NCBI GenBank assembly: GCA_002408125.1
Contig: DHQO01000038.1
Span: 1 to 54,037, forward strand
Length of the DNA: 54,037 bases
Reading direction: 5' to 3'
Source: Hyphomonadaceae bacterium UBA5336
GTDB taxonomy: Bacteria > Pseudomonadota > Alphaproteobacteria > Caulobacterales > Hyphomonadaceae
Position 1 is the first letter of the stretch, and each line of letters opens with the position of its first letter. The notes below the pieces were generated by a model. That model was not told the origin of the DNA, made no database searches, and worked only from the letters and a program-made list of their open reading frames with translations. The position numbers were made by a program, and so were the translations under genes. Positions 33,431-41,431 of the stretch are shown in pieces.

Positions 33431-35101
33431 ATGCCCAGCCCGGACAAGACCCTCAGCGAAGTATCGGTACGTTCCACCCGCCAGGTGCTGGAACGCCCGG
33501 CAGGTTTCGATGCGATTGTCATAGGCGCAGGCGCTTCGGGCGGGTGGGCCGCGCGCCTGCTCTGCGAGGCCGGACTGGAAGTCCTCGTGCTCGATGCCGG
33601 GTGGCGCGCGCCCTTCCTGACCCAGCCGATCCGCCAGGCCACGGCCGCCTCGATTGCACGCATGGCCGATCCGCGCGCCCTGCGCTTCCTGCCCCCGCGT
33701 GTTATCTACAAGGGCCGGCAGGTGCTCAAGGCGCTCGGCCGTCGCCGCCAGCCTGTCCAGTCGCTCTGCTATGCCTGGGAGCGCGACCCGGCCGCCTTTG
33801 TCGACGATATCGAGAACCCGTATGAGACCGCCGAGGGGCGCGACTATGCCTGGCTGCGCACACGCAAGGCCGGCGGCCGTGTCTGTGTGCCCGGCCATGG
33901 CCGTCAGTATTACCGCTTTTCCGAGCATGAATTTGCCCCGCGCGACGGCCTGTCGCCGGCCTGGCCCTTCGCACCGGAGACACTCGACGACTGGTATACC
34001 CGCGCTGAAGCCGCGCTTGGCCTGTCAGGTGGTGTGGACGGTATTGCCGATGTCCCCGACAGCGAAATCGCCCATCTTCTCACGCCCACCGAGGCCGAAG
34101 CCGAAGTGGTCGAAAAGATCGAGGAAAAATGGCCCGGCCAGCCAGTGATCGCCGGGCGCTATGCCGCCCCGCCGAACAATCTGAAGATCGCCGCGGCCAC
34201 GGGGAACCTGTTCGCCCGGCGCGGCGCCATCGTGCGCGAAGTGCTGGCCGGCAAGGATGGCCGCGCGGCCGGCGTGGCCTGGCATGATCGGGCCAGCGGA
34301 GAGCGGCTGGAAGCGCGCGCGCCGATTGTCTTCTCCTGCGCCTCGCCGCTGGAATCGGCCCGCATCCTGATGCTGAGCCACGCGCCGCTGTCGCAAGACG
34401 GTATCGGCGCAAGAAGCGGCATGCTGGGGCGCAACCTGATGGACCATGTGCTGGTGAAGGTGGAGGGCATCGGCCCTCGCCTGCCTGGCAAGCCGTACTC
34501 GCCGCCCGATGGCCGCTGCAGCTTCCTGCCCCGTTTCGACCGCGCCAGCGACCCCGGCAAATGGGGCGAGCGCGGCTTCGGCATCCAGCTTTATCGCACG
34601 CCGGGCGATGGTGACCGGTCGTGGTTCACCGCCGTGGCCTTCGGGGAAATGTTGCCCGACCCGGACAATCATGTCCGCCTGCACCCGACCCGGACCGATG
34701 CCTGGGGCATTCCGAGCCTCGTCATCGATGCCGGCCTCAGCGCGCGCGACACCGCCATGGCCGGCGCCATGGACGAAGCGTTGCGTGAGCTTTCGGGTCT
34801 CTGCGAGGTTAATCTCACCGTCGAGCCGAGCGTGGCCACGCCCGGCACATCGGCCCATGAATGCGGCACCGCGCGCATGGCCGGGCGGCCGGAGGATGGC
34901 GTGCTCGACAGTTTCAACCAGTGCTGGGACATGCCGGGGCTTTATGTCACCGACGCGGCGAGCTTCCCCTCCCAGGGCTTCCAGAACCCGACCCTCACCG
35001 TCCTCGCCCTGACGGCGCGAGCCTGCGAGCATGCCGTAAAAGCAAAGGGCGGCCAGCTCGCACCGACCGCCCCTGCAATAGCAGTCTCAGAGACCGCCTA
35101 G
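33431..35101 (+). CDS. GMC family FAD oxidoreductase
   Basis: A 556-residue flavoprotein. The N-terminal FAD motif is FDAIVIGAGASGGWAARLLC (from about residue 26). The C-terminal GMC_oxred_C block has GTSAHECGTARMAG, with the putative catalytic His, and PSQGFQNPTLTVLAL with the partner Asn. It looks like the sugar/alcohol dehydrogenase branch (gluconate and fructose dehydrogenase large-subunit type). No signal peptide is visible and no small or cytochrome subunit is beside it. The ATG at 33431 has AGGGAG upstream; a GTG 24 bases earlier is unlikely. It ends in a 4-base convergent overlap with the M48 peptidase. Confidence 0.85.
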   Translation: MPSPDKTLSEVSVRSTRQVLERPAGFDAIVIGAGASGGWAARLLCEAGLEVLVLDAGWRAPFLTQPIRQATAASIARMADPRALRFLPPRVIYKGRQVLKALGRRRQPVQSLCYAWERDPAAFVDDIENPYETAEGRDYAWLRTRKAGGRVCVPGHGRQYYRFSEHEFAPRDGLSPAWPFAPETLDDWYTRAEAALGLSGGVDGIADVPDSEIAHLLTPTEAEAEVVEKIEEKWPGQPVIAGRYAAPPNNLKIAAATGNLFARRGAIVREVLAGKDGRAAGVAWHDRASGERLEARAPIVFSCASPLESARILMLSHAPLSQDGIGARSGMLGRNLMDHVLVKVEGIGPRLPGKPYSPPDGRCSFLPRFDRASDPGKWGERGFGIQLYRTPGDGDRSWFTAVAFGEMLPDPDNHVRLHPTRTDAWGIPSLVIDAGLSARDTAMAGAMDEALRELSGLCEVNLTVEPSVATPGTSAHECGTARMAGRPEDGVLDSFNQCWDMPGLYVTDAASFPSQGFQNPTLTVLALTARACEHAVKAKGGQLAPTAPAIAVSETA

Positions 35102-35937
35102 ATCAGGGCATAGCCCTTGGCGTTGATATAATTGGTCAGCTCGGCCGCACGGCGTGCCGGCTCGGGATGGGTTGACATGAATTCCGGCGGGCGCGAGCCG
35201 GAACCTTGCGCATCCATCAGCTCCCAGAGGCGCACGGACTGGCGGACATCATATCCCGCCTGATACATATAATCGACGCCGGCCCGGTCGGCCTCAAGTT
35301 CGCTCTGGCGCGAATAGGGCAGGACAACGCCGAACTGTACCGCCGCGCCGCCCAGGCCGACGATCAGGTCGCCATACTGGCGCAGCTCATCAGAGGCGAC
35401 CACGGCCACCTGACCAGCCACCAGTGCGGTCTGCGCGATCGTGGCCCGAGTCATCCGGCGTCCGGCATGGCGATAGACCGCGTGGCCGACCTCATGGCCC
35501 AGCACGGCACTGAGCTGGTCGTCATTTTCCGCCAGGTCGACAATGCCGCGATAGACCCCGACCCGGTTGCCGGGCATGACGAAAGCGTTGACGTCATCGG
35601 TGTCGAAGACGGCCACATCCCATTGCTCGCCGGCCTTGGGAGTCGCTTTCTCGATCCGGTTCCAGGTGCGCAGCACGGTGTTGCGCAACTCCGGATTGGA
35701 ACTCTGGGGAGTCCCGGATTTCAGATCGCTCCAGGCTGTGGCCGCCATTTCGGCAATCTGCGCCTCGCCATAGAGATTGAGCTCCTGCTCGCCGGTATAG
35801 GGGTTGGTGGTGCAGCCGGATACGACAAAGGGGAACACCGTGCCGGCCGCGAGCCCGCAGACCAGGCCGCGGCGCGACAGATTGATGGTTGGCGCGCCGT
35901 CCAGAATCTCTTCATCGAGCTGAATAATCTCTGTCAT
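35098..35937 (-). CDS. M48 family metalloprotease, lipoprotein with twin-arginine signal
   Basis: A 279-residue protease. The zinc site is HEVGH (148-152) in SAVLGHEVGHAVYRHAGRRM, and the third ligand is the Glu of the conserved SELEADRAG. The N-terminus is unusual: NLSRRGLVCGLAAG (19-32), a twin-arginine motif, then FVVSGC with lipobox Cys42, so it may be a Tat-exported lipoprotein on the periplasmic side. M48 family members in this position (BepA/LoiP-like) do outer-membrane protein quality control. The start is set by AGGAGG nine bases before the ATG. A hairpin at 35980-36006 (ACCCGCCAC/GTGGCGGGT) lies upstream, probably the terminator of the next minus-strand unit. Confidence 0.87.
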   Translation of the reverse strand: MTEIIQLDEEILDGAPTINLSRRGLVCGLAAGTVFPFVVSGCTTNPYTGEQELNLYGEAQIAEMAATAWSDLKSGTPQSSNPELRNTVLRTWNRIEKATPKAGEQWDVAVFDTDDVNAFVMPGNRVGVYRGIVDLAENDDQLSAVLGHEVGHAVYRHAGRRMTRATIAQTALVAGQVAVVASDELRQYGDLIVGLGGAAVQFGVVLPYSRQSELEADRAGVDYMYQAGYDVRQSVRLWELMDAQGSGSRPPEFMSTHPEPARRAAELTNYINAKGYALI

Positions 35938-35979
35938 TTCCCACCTCCTAAAGGGTCGTTGCCCCGAAAGGTTAACCGC

Positions 35980-36006
35980 ACCCGCCACGACGGGGAAGTG
36001 GCGGGT
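35980..36006 (-). terminator. Hairpin, probable terminator of the acidic/OmpA gene pair
   Basis: ACCCGCCAC (35980-35988) pairs perfectly with GTGGCGGGT (35998-36006) over a 9-base loop, 52 bases after the stop of the acidic protein gene read on the minus strand. No T tract follows, so termination may be partial. The stem is perfect. Confidence 0.45.
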
Positions 36007-36057
36007 TGAACATGGTCCATTCACCAGAGGCGGATTGAACCCGTCATGAACGGTCGC

Positions 36058-38001
36058 TCAGTTCACGTTGCTGAAAGAGCGGGCCTGGCGCACCCAACCC
36101 TCGCGCGACACGCGGCCCGAGAAGCTGAGATATTCGTCCACCCAGGCTTCGTTGGCTTCGGTCCAGCCGCTGATCTGGTCGTAGTGATAGATTCCCAAGC
36201 TGTTGAGCACATCCTGGATGCGCGGACCGATGCCATCGATCTGGGTGAGATCGTCCGGCGTGCCCTCACGCGGGCTGTCGAGCCCGGCCGGCTGGGCCGA
36301 TGCCAGGGCCGGTTCTTCGGCGGGCTCTGCATACGGATCGACGCTGATCTCTTCTGCAGGCTCCGGCTCGCTGTCGGGGTCATCGCTCTCAGTCTCAAGC
36401 TCGGCGGGTGTCTCGATCGTCTCGTCTTCGGCCGCTTCAGCCTCGACATGTTCCACATCCTCTGCCGATTCATCCTCGGCAGGAGCCTCGTCCTCGGGCG
36501 CGGTCTCGGTCTCCAGTGTCGGTTCGGGCTCTGGATCAGATTCGGGCTCAACCTCCGGCAACGGATCGGTTTCCAGTGCGGTCTGGTCATCCGGCTCGGG
36601 TGCGAGTTCCAGCTCCGCTTCCGGCTCTGGTTCCTCCACAGCAAGGGCCGGTTCCGGCTCAGGATCAGCTTCCGGCTCGGGCTCCGCTTCGGCTTCGGTT
36701 TCCACGTCCAGTTCCGGTTCGGACTGAACGTCATCAGCTTCCGGTTCGGCCTCGGACTCCGAGTGTTCGACATCCTGATCCCGGGCTTCCTCCAGGTCCG
36801 TAAACTCGTCCTGGGCCTCGACTTCCTCAGGATCCTCGACCTCTTCCAGCTCAGCCGTCCGGACCGCATTCGGCTTGAACCAGCCGCCGGACTCCTCGGA
36901 GTCGCTGTCCTCCTCGGCATAGGGATCGTCTTCGTCATCCTCCATGTCCGGGGCGGCATCCTCGGATGCGACATCGCGGATCGAGGTCACGGCGAAAGGA
37001 TCGCCGGTAACGCTCGGCGCGGAGACCGGATCGTCTCCGCCAAGATCGTCCATGACGGAGGGGATGTCCCTTTCCAGATGCGGGGCAACCGAGGCGCGCG
37101 CGGAAGCAAGCCCGCCGGTAAAGCTCGCCGGCGGCGTCACGGACGGCGCTTCTGCAGCCTCCCTGCTGCGTTCTTCTTCCAGATAGGCCAGCCGCCCTTC
37201 CAGATAACGGTTGCGCCAGCGCAGACGAGCGAGTTCCTCATCGGGGGTCTCGCGCGCATCATCATCGACATCATCCTCCTCATCGGCGTCGATGATCTCG
37301 TCATCCTCGCCCAGCAGGTCTTCCGGGCTTTCCGGCGGATCGCCGGACAGCTGCTCGCCGGCGCGCTCCTCGAACACACGCAGGCGCGTGCGCAGATAGT
37401 CGTTCTGCCAGCGCAGCTTGGCGAGCTCGACATTCTCGGACGCATCGGCCTCGTCGGTTTCAACCGCCGCGTCGCCGGACGGGGCGACCATAGCCTTCTG
37501 AGTATTGGTGAGCTGTTCTTCCAGCGTGCGGACACGCGATTCCAGATACCGGTTACGCCATTCCAGATTGGTCGTGTCGGCCGGGGTTGCCTCTCCTGCC
37601 GGCGCAGCCTCGCCCCGGTCGGCTTCAGCGGCGGCGGACTCGGCAGCGGCAATCGCCGCCTCGGCATCGGCGCGAACGCGCTCGATCTCAGCGGTCAGAT
37701 CATTGACCTGGCCGGACAGCGCGGTGATCTGCCCGTCACGCTCGAGAAGCGCTGCTTCATGGTCTGCGGACATATCCACTGCCGGGACAGTTGCGGCAGC
37801 GGTCAGCTTGCGCTGGGCGACATAGAGGCCCTCGATTTCCGTGCGGGCCTGCTCAAGCTCGGTCTTGGCAACGCCCGCCTCGACCAGAGCGCGGCGCATC
37901 CGGCCCTTCAAGAGGGCGCCGCGAAGCCCCCATCCGATGAGCAGCGCCAGCAGCGCCGCACCGCCCACCAGGGCCCACATTTGTGTCAGTAGCCAGGTCA
38001 T
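36058..38001 (-). CDS. Membrane-anchored acidic coiled-coil protein with C-terminal helix-hairpin-helix domain
   Basis: A 647-residue protein. Residues about 9-27 form an N-terminal membrane helix (ALVGGAALLALLIGWGLRG). A coiled coil follows. Three copies of the motif L-x-W-x-N-x-Y-L-x-x-R-x-x-x-x-E-E lie near residues 147, 195 and 259 (LEWRNRYLESRVRTLEE, LRWQNDYLRTRLRVFEE, LRWRNRYLEGRLAYLEE). Residues about 290-590 are very acidic and Pro-rich (EPEPE repeats). The C-terminus is helix-hairpin-helix-like: LTQIDGIGPRIQDVLNSLGI, then YHYDQISGWTEANEAWVDEY. Known HhH ends of this type bind DNA or act in complexes; here the function is unknown. Start ATG overlaps the OmpA gene's stop by 4 bases. 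Confidence 0.8.
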   Translation of the reverse strand: MTWLLTQMWALVGGAALLALLIGWGLRGALLKGRMRRALVEAGVAKTELEQARTEIEGLYVAQRKLTAAATVPAVDMSADHEAALLERDGQITALSGQVNDLTAEIERVRADAEAAIAAAESAAAEADRGEAAPAGEATPADTTNLEWRNRYLESRVRTLEEQLTNTQKAMVAPSGDAAVETDEADASENVELAKLRWQNDYLRTRLRVFEERAGEQLSGDPPESPEDLLGEDDEIIDADEEDDVDDDARETPDEELARLRWRNRYLEGRLAYLEEERSREAAEAPSVTPPASFTGGLASARASVAPHLERDIPSVMDDLGGDDPVSAPSVTGDPFAVTSIRDVASEDAAPDMEDDEDDPYAEEDSDSEESGGWFKPNAVRTAELEEVEDPEEVEAQDEFTDLEEARDQDVEHSESEAEPEADDVQSEPELDVETEAEAEPEPEADPEPEPALAVEEPEPEAELELAPEPDDQTALETDPLPEVEPESDPEPEPTLETETAPEDEAPAEDESAEDVEHVEAEAAEDETIETPAELETESDDPDSEPEPAEEISVDPYAEPAEEPALASAQPAGLDSPREGTPDDLTQIDGIGPRIQDVLNSLGIYHYDQISGWTEANEAWVDEYLSFSGRVSREGWVRQARSFSNVN

Positions 38002-39440
38002 TCGTCTTGCTCCAGCACTTTGATCTCTATGCGCCGATTGGCGGCCCGCCCTTCTGGCGTGGCATTGTCCGCAATCGGTTCCTCAGGGCCATAACCGATT
38101 GCACTCAGTCGGTCAGCGTCAAAACCGCGCCCGGTCATGTAATCCACAACTGCCTGGGCGCGAATTCCACTGAGATAGACATTATAGTCACGCTCACCCA
38201 TGCTGTCTGTGTAGCCGCCGACTTCAAAAACCAGATCGCGCTCACACTGTCCCGCCACGGCCATCAGCTTGTCCAGAACCGCGCCGCTTTCGCGCGAAAT
38301 TTCTGCATTTCCGGAAGAAAAGACCACATTCTCGGCCGACAGGATGGCGGCAAAGCCCGCCTCGCAGTCAGCGCGCGCATCGCCGGTATCAGCAAGGTCG
38401 GAGGTCGTCACGGCGACATCCTCGACTTCCAGGGAGACGGGATACGCACTGTCGAGGCCGGTCATGTCCTCGGTGAGATAGGTCAGCACGCTGCCCGGCG
38501 CCGTGCCGGTGATCACCACGCCGCCATCATCGGGATTGAAGCCGAACCAGCCCGACTGAAACACCGCAAAATGTGGAAGGCCGGAACGGACAGTGTCCAT
38601 CAGGCCGTCGGGCATATCGCTGGCAAGTGCCATTTCATCGACGACGGTGCCGTCGAAATGCTGGCTGGCAAGCTCATAGATTTCATCGCGCTCGGCATCG
38701 CGAGCGACCTCGCCCTCCAGCAGGAGCACGCCATCCACATGGCGCGCCGACCACACGCTGGGCGCACGCAGGTCCGAGCGGCCGACAAAGGGCGCATCAA
38801 GACCGGCGATCTCGGCTGTCAGCCGTGCGCGGCGATCATTGTCCATGGCCACCCCGGTGACATAAAGCTCGGTATCGACAAGACGCGCGACGCCGTCATC
38901 AAGTTCCGCGACGCTGGCCAGCGCCAGGTCGGCCACGGCCAGCCAGTTGCCTTCCGGTGCACCATTGGCCACCTCGGTGCGGTCGTCTGCGGGTCCGCCG
39001 GTCAGCGCACGGGCCTGGTCGGCCAGGATGGATTTGGGGTCGCCGCCGGGCACATAGCCCGACATCACGATATTGCCCTCGGGCGTGTGCGTCGCGCGCC
39101 ATGTGAAGGGCGACGCAAGAATGATGCTGTCGAACTCTGTCTCTACAGCGGTGACACCGCCGAGCAGGGCGCCGCCGTGCCCGGCGGCAGAAAGGGCAAC
39201 CTGCTCCGCACGCGCATGCTCCGTAGGCGAAGCGGATGCACCGGTCAGGAAGACGGTCTGGCCGTCCATTTCCACGCTGACCCAGTCCATGTTTTCCCGG
39301 TCGAGCGCCGTCTCCACGCGCGATTGCAGCGCAGCCTCATAGCCCTTTGCAAGCGAAGGAAAGTGCAGATAAGACCAACCCGTCAGGCCAATCAGTCCGA
39401 CGCCCCCAAGACCAGCCAGCAATGCATCGACAAGCCTCAT
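37998..39440 (-). CDS. OmpA-domain cell envelope protein
   Basis: A 480-residue protein with an N-terminal signal-anchor helix (about residues 3-25), a long central region with internal similarity, and a C-terminal OmpA/MotB peptidoglycan-binding domain (about 375-478): VVFSSGNAEISRESGAVLDK, then FEVGGYTDSMGERDYNVYLS and the end RAANRRIEIKVLEQ. Such domains hold peptidoglycan. Its stop overlaps by 4 bases the start of the acidic protein gene, which comes second, so the pair is co-translated. AAGGGG about nine bases upstream of the ATG at 39440 sets the start. The pair may link envelope and inner membrane. Confidence 0.82.
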   Translation of the reverse strand: MRLVDALLAGLGGVGLIGLTGWSYLHFPSLAKGYEAALQSRVETALDRENMDWVSVEMDGQTVFLTGASASPTEHARAEQVALSAAGHGGALLGGVTAVETEFDSIILASPFTWRATHTPEGNIVMSGYVPGGDPKSILADQARALTGGPADDRTEVANGAPEGNWLAVADLALASVAELDDGVARLVDTELYVTGVAMDNDRRARLTAEIAGLDAPFVGRSDLRAPSVWSARHVDGVLLLEGEVARDAERDEIYELASQHFDGTVVDEMALASDMPDGLMDTVRSGLPHFAVFQSGWFGFNPDDGGVVITGTAPGSVLTYLTEDMTGLDSAYPVSLEVEDVAVTTSDLADTGDARADCEAGFAAILSAENVVFSSGNAEISRESGAVLDKLMAVAGQCERDLVFEVGGYTDSMGERDYNVYLSGIRAQAVVDYMTGRGFDADRLSAIGYGPEEPIADNATPEGRAANRRIEIKVLEQDE

Positions 39441-39525
39441 AAAGCAGAGCCCCTTTTTACTACTACGCGGCGGTCCCCGGACACGCATGCCCCAATCAGA
39501 TGACCATCGCAAGTGAGGTTCACAG

Positions 39526-40356
39526 TTGCCGCGAGCCCCTGACCTGGAAACAATTTCAAGCGCCACGAACCCGCGGGTGAAGGCCCTCCGGGCACTGGAG
39601 CGGAAAAAGACACGCGCGGAAACAGGGTTGTTCCTGGCAGAGGGGCCGCGGCTGGTCCAGCAGGGGCTCGACCGTGGCTGGCATCTGGAGACCCTGGCCG
39701 TCAGTATCCACAGCCTTGAGCGCCCGCATATCGCCGATCTTCTGCATGCGGCCAAAGCCGCCGGCGCGCGCCTGTTCGCCGCGCCCGAGCGCGTGATGTC
39801 GAAACTGGCACGCAAGGACAATCCCAATGCCGTTGTCGGCGTGTTCGAGCAGCGCCATCCGGCGCTCGAAAGCGCGGCCTTGCCCGGCCAGGGCCTCTGG
39901 ATCGCACTTTATCAGGTGCGAGATCCCGGCAATCTCGGCACCATCCTGCGCACGGGCGACTGTGCCGGAATTGCCGGGGTGGTCCTGCTGGAAACCTGCT
40001 GCGATCCCTACAGCCTGGAGGCGGTGCGCGCCTCAATGGGCTCGATTTTCGACGTACCGGTCTATGCTGCAGACCTCGGCTCCTTCGACGCCTGGTGTAG
40101 CGCCGGCGGCATGGTGCGCACGGCCGCGAGCATGAACGCCACCGTGCGTCATGATCTGGTCGAATACGGCAAGCGCGGCGTGATCGTGATGGGCAATGAG
40201 CAATCCGGCCTGCCTGCGGATCTGGAAGCGGCCTGCGAAACCCTCGCCAGGATCCCCATGCGCGGGGGCGCCGACAGCCTCAACCTCGCCCAGGCGACCG
40301 CGCTGATGACCTATGAAGCCTGGCGGCAGATGGGTTATGCGGGGGCGCAGGAATGA
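39526..40356 (+). CDS. TrmH/SpoU-family RNA methyltransferase
   Basis: A 276-residue protein. An N-terminal substrate-binding domain (SSATNPRVKALRALERKKTR, then GLFLAEGPRLVQQGL) precedes the SPOUT knot: LYQVRDPGNLGTILRTGDCA, VLLETCCDPYSLEAVRASMG, then VIVMGNEQSGLPADLEAAC and IPMRGGADSLNLAQATALM. These are the three motifs of the 2'-O-ribose methyltransferase class (TrmH/RlmB). It probably modifies rRNA or tRNA. The start is TTG at 39526 with GAGG seven bases upstream. It overlaps the next gene by 4 bases (ATGA). Confidence 0.92.
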   Translation: MPRAPDLETISSATNPRVKALRALERKKTRAETGLFLAEGPRLVQQGLDRGWHLETLAVSIHSLERPHIADLLHAAKAAGARLFAAPERVMSKLARKDNPNAVVGVFEQRHPALESAALPGQGLWIALYQVRDPGNLGTILRTGDCAGIAGVVLLETCCDPYSLEAVRASMGSIFDVPVYAADLGSFDAWCSAGGMVRTAASMNATVRHDLVEYGKRGVIVMGNEQSGLPADLEAACETLARIPMRGGADSLNLAQATALMTYEAWRQMGYAGAQE

Positions 40357-41246
40357 AGCTCACCACCCGCCTGCTGATCGCCGATGACTGGACCGATTAC
40401 GCCCTGCTCGACAGCGGCGCGGGCCGCAAGCTGGAGCGGTTCGGCGAGCAGACGGTCTCGCGGCCCGATCCGCAGGCCTTCTGGACGCCGTCCGCACCGC
40501 CCGATGCCTGGCGCGCCGATGCGGTGTTTGATGAAAAGACCAGCGAGGATGAGCGCGGCGCCTGGCGTCTGATGCGCGCGGGCGCGCCGGATGTCTGGAT
40601 GATGCGCTGGAACGAGCTGACCTTCCAGGCCCGGCGCACACCCTTCCGCCATCTCGGCGTCTTCCAGGAGCATTCGGTGCACTGGCGCTTTGCCCAGGAT
40701 CAGATCCGCGCGGCGGGGCGGCCCGTCAAGATACTGAATCTATTCGGATATACTGGCATGATGTCGCTCGCCTGCGCCTCGGCCGGGGCCGAGGTGGTGC
40801 ATCTCGATGCCAGCCCGAAATCGAATGGATATGGCAAGGAAAACCAGGCCCTGTCCGGCCTGGACGACCGTCCCATCCGGTGGATCGCCGATGATGCGAT
40901 GAAATTCGTCGCGCGCGAGATCCGGCGCGGCAATACCTATGATGGCATTGTGCTCGACCCGCCGAAATTCGGGCGCGGGCCGAAGAACGAGACCTGGCGC
41001 TTCGAGGAGAGCCTGCCGGCCCTGCTCGATGGTGTGCGCGCCCTGCTCTCGCCCGATCCACTCTTTGTAATCGCGACGGCATATGCCGTACGCCTGTCGT
41101 ATCTGGCTCTGGCCCAGACCCTGGCCGATCGGCTCGACGGGCTGGACGGGGCCATGGAGACCGGCGAGATGGCGATCCCCCAGCAAGGGTCCGACCGGCT
41201 CCTGCCGACCGCGCTCTATGCGCGCTGGTGGCGCGACCAGGCCTGA
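40353..41246 (+). CDS. Class I SAM-dependent methyltransferase (RlmI/RlmK-like)
   Basis: A 297-residue protein. The Rossmann motif is KILNLFGYTGMMSLACASAG with EVVHLDAS for the ribose, then IVLDPPKFGRGPKNETWRF, whose DPPKF is the family's catalytic motif IV, and a C-terminal helix. It fits the COG1092-type rRNA cytosine/guanine methyltransferases, but lacks an N-terminal PUA domain, so the target is uncertain. It overlaps the SPOUT methyltransferase gene by 4 bases, so the two are translationally coupled. A spacer with a long tandem repeat and a terminator follow. Confidence 0.88.
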   Translation: MKLTTRLLIADDWTDYALLDSGAGRKLERFGEQTVSRPDPQAFWTPSAPPDAWRADAVFDEKTSEDERGAWRLMRAGAPDVWMMRWNELTFQARRTPFRHLGVFQEHSVHWRFAQDQIRAAGRPVKILNLFGYTGMMSLACASAGAEVVHLDASPKSNGYGKENQALSGLDDRPIRWIADDAMKFVAREIRRGNTYDGIVLDPPKFGRGPKNETWRFEESLPALLDGVRALLSPDPLFVIATAYAVRLSYLALAQTLADRLDGLDGAMETGEMAIPQQGSDRLLPTALYARWWRDQA

Positions 41247-41269
41247 CCCGACAAAAGTCTCGGAAACCG

Positions 41270-41380
41270 CAGCCCTGAGCGCGATCCATGTGAGGGCGTG
41301 AGCCCGATACGGGATCAAGCGAAAAGACTCAGCCTTGAGCTGCGTCTCATGTGAGCAAAGCGATACGGAGCCAAAGAAAA
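41270..41380. repeat. Imperfect tandem direct repeat, period 60
   Basis: Two related copies of about 50-57 bases, 41270-41326 and 41330-41380, with starts 60 bases apart. Shared blocks in order are CAGCC-TGAGC, CATGTGAG and GATACGG, followed by an AA-rich end. The copies differ at several sites and by a short deletion. They lie between the methyltransferase stop and the terminator. No known family is recognised. Confidence 0.55.
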
Positions 41381-41381
41381 A

Positions 41382-41415
41382 ATGGCGGGCCCGAAGGCCC
41401 GCCATCTCTGTTTTT
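41382..41415 (-). terminator. Rho-independent terminator of the TonB-dependent receptor gene, bidirectional
   Basis: ATGGCGGGCC (41382-41391) pairs perfectly with GGCCCGCCAT (41396-41405) with a four-base loop; on the minus strand the loop is TTCG and a T run follows at once. It lies 26 bases after the receptor stop. On the plus strand, TTTTT (41411-41415) follows, so it can also stop the methyltransferase transcript. Confidence 0.9.
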
Positions 41416-41431
41416 CGACCGGATTTCAGCC

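Noticed and set aside
36300..36790. Repetitive sequence that might be a CRISPR or satellite
   Set aside because: It is the coding sequence of Glu/Pro-rich repeats; unit length varies and there are no regular spacers.
36046..37992. Long plus-strand frame opposite the acidic protein gene
   Set aside because: Its low-complexity Phe, Arg, Leu and Gly composition is what the reverse of Glu/Pro-rich codons gives; no motif or ribosome site.
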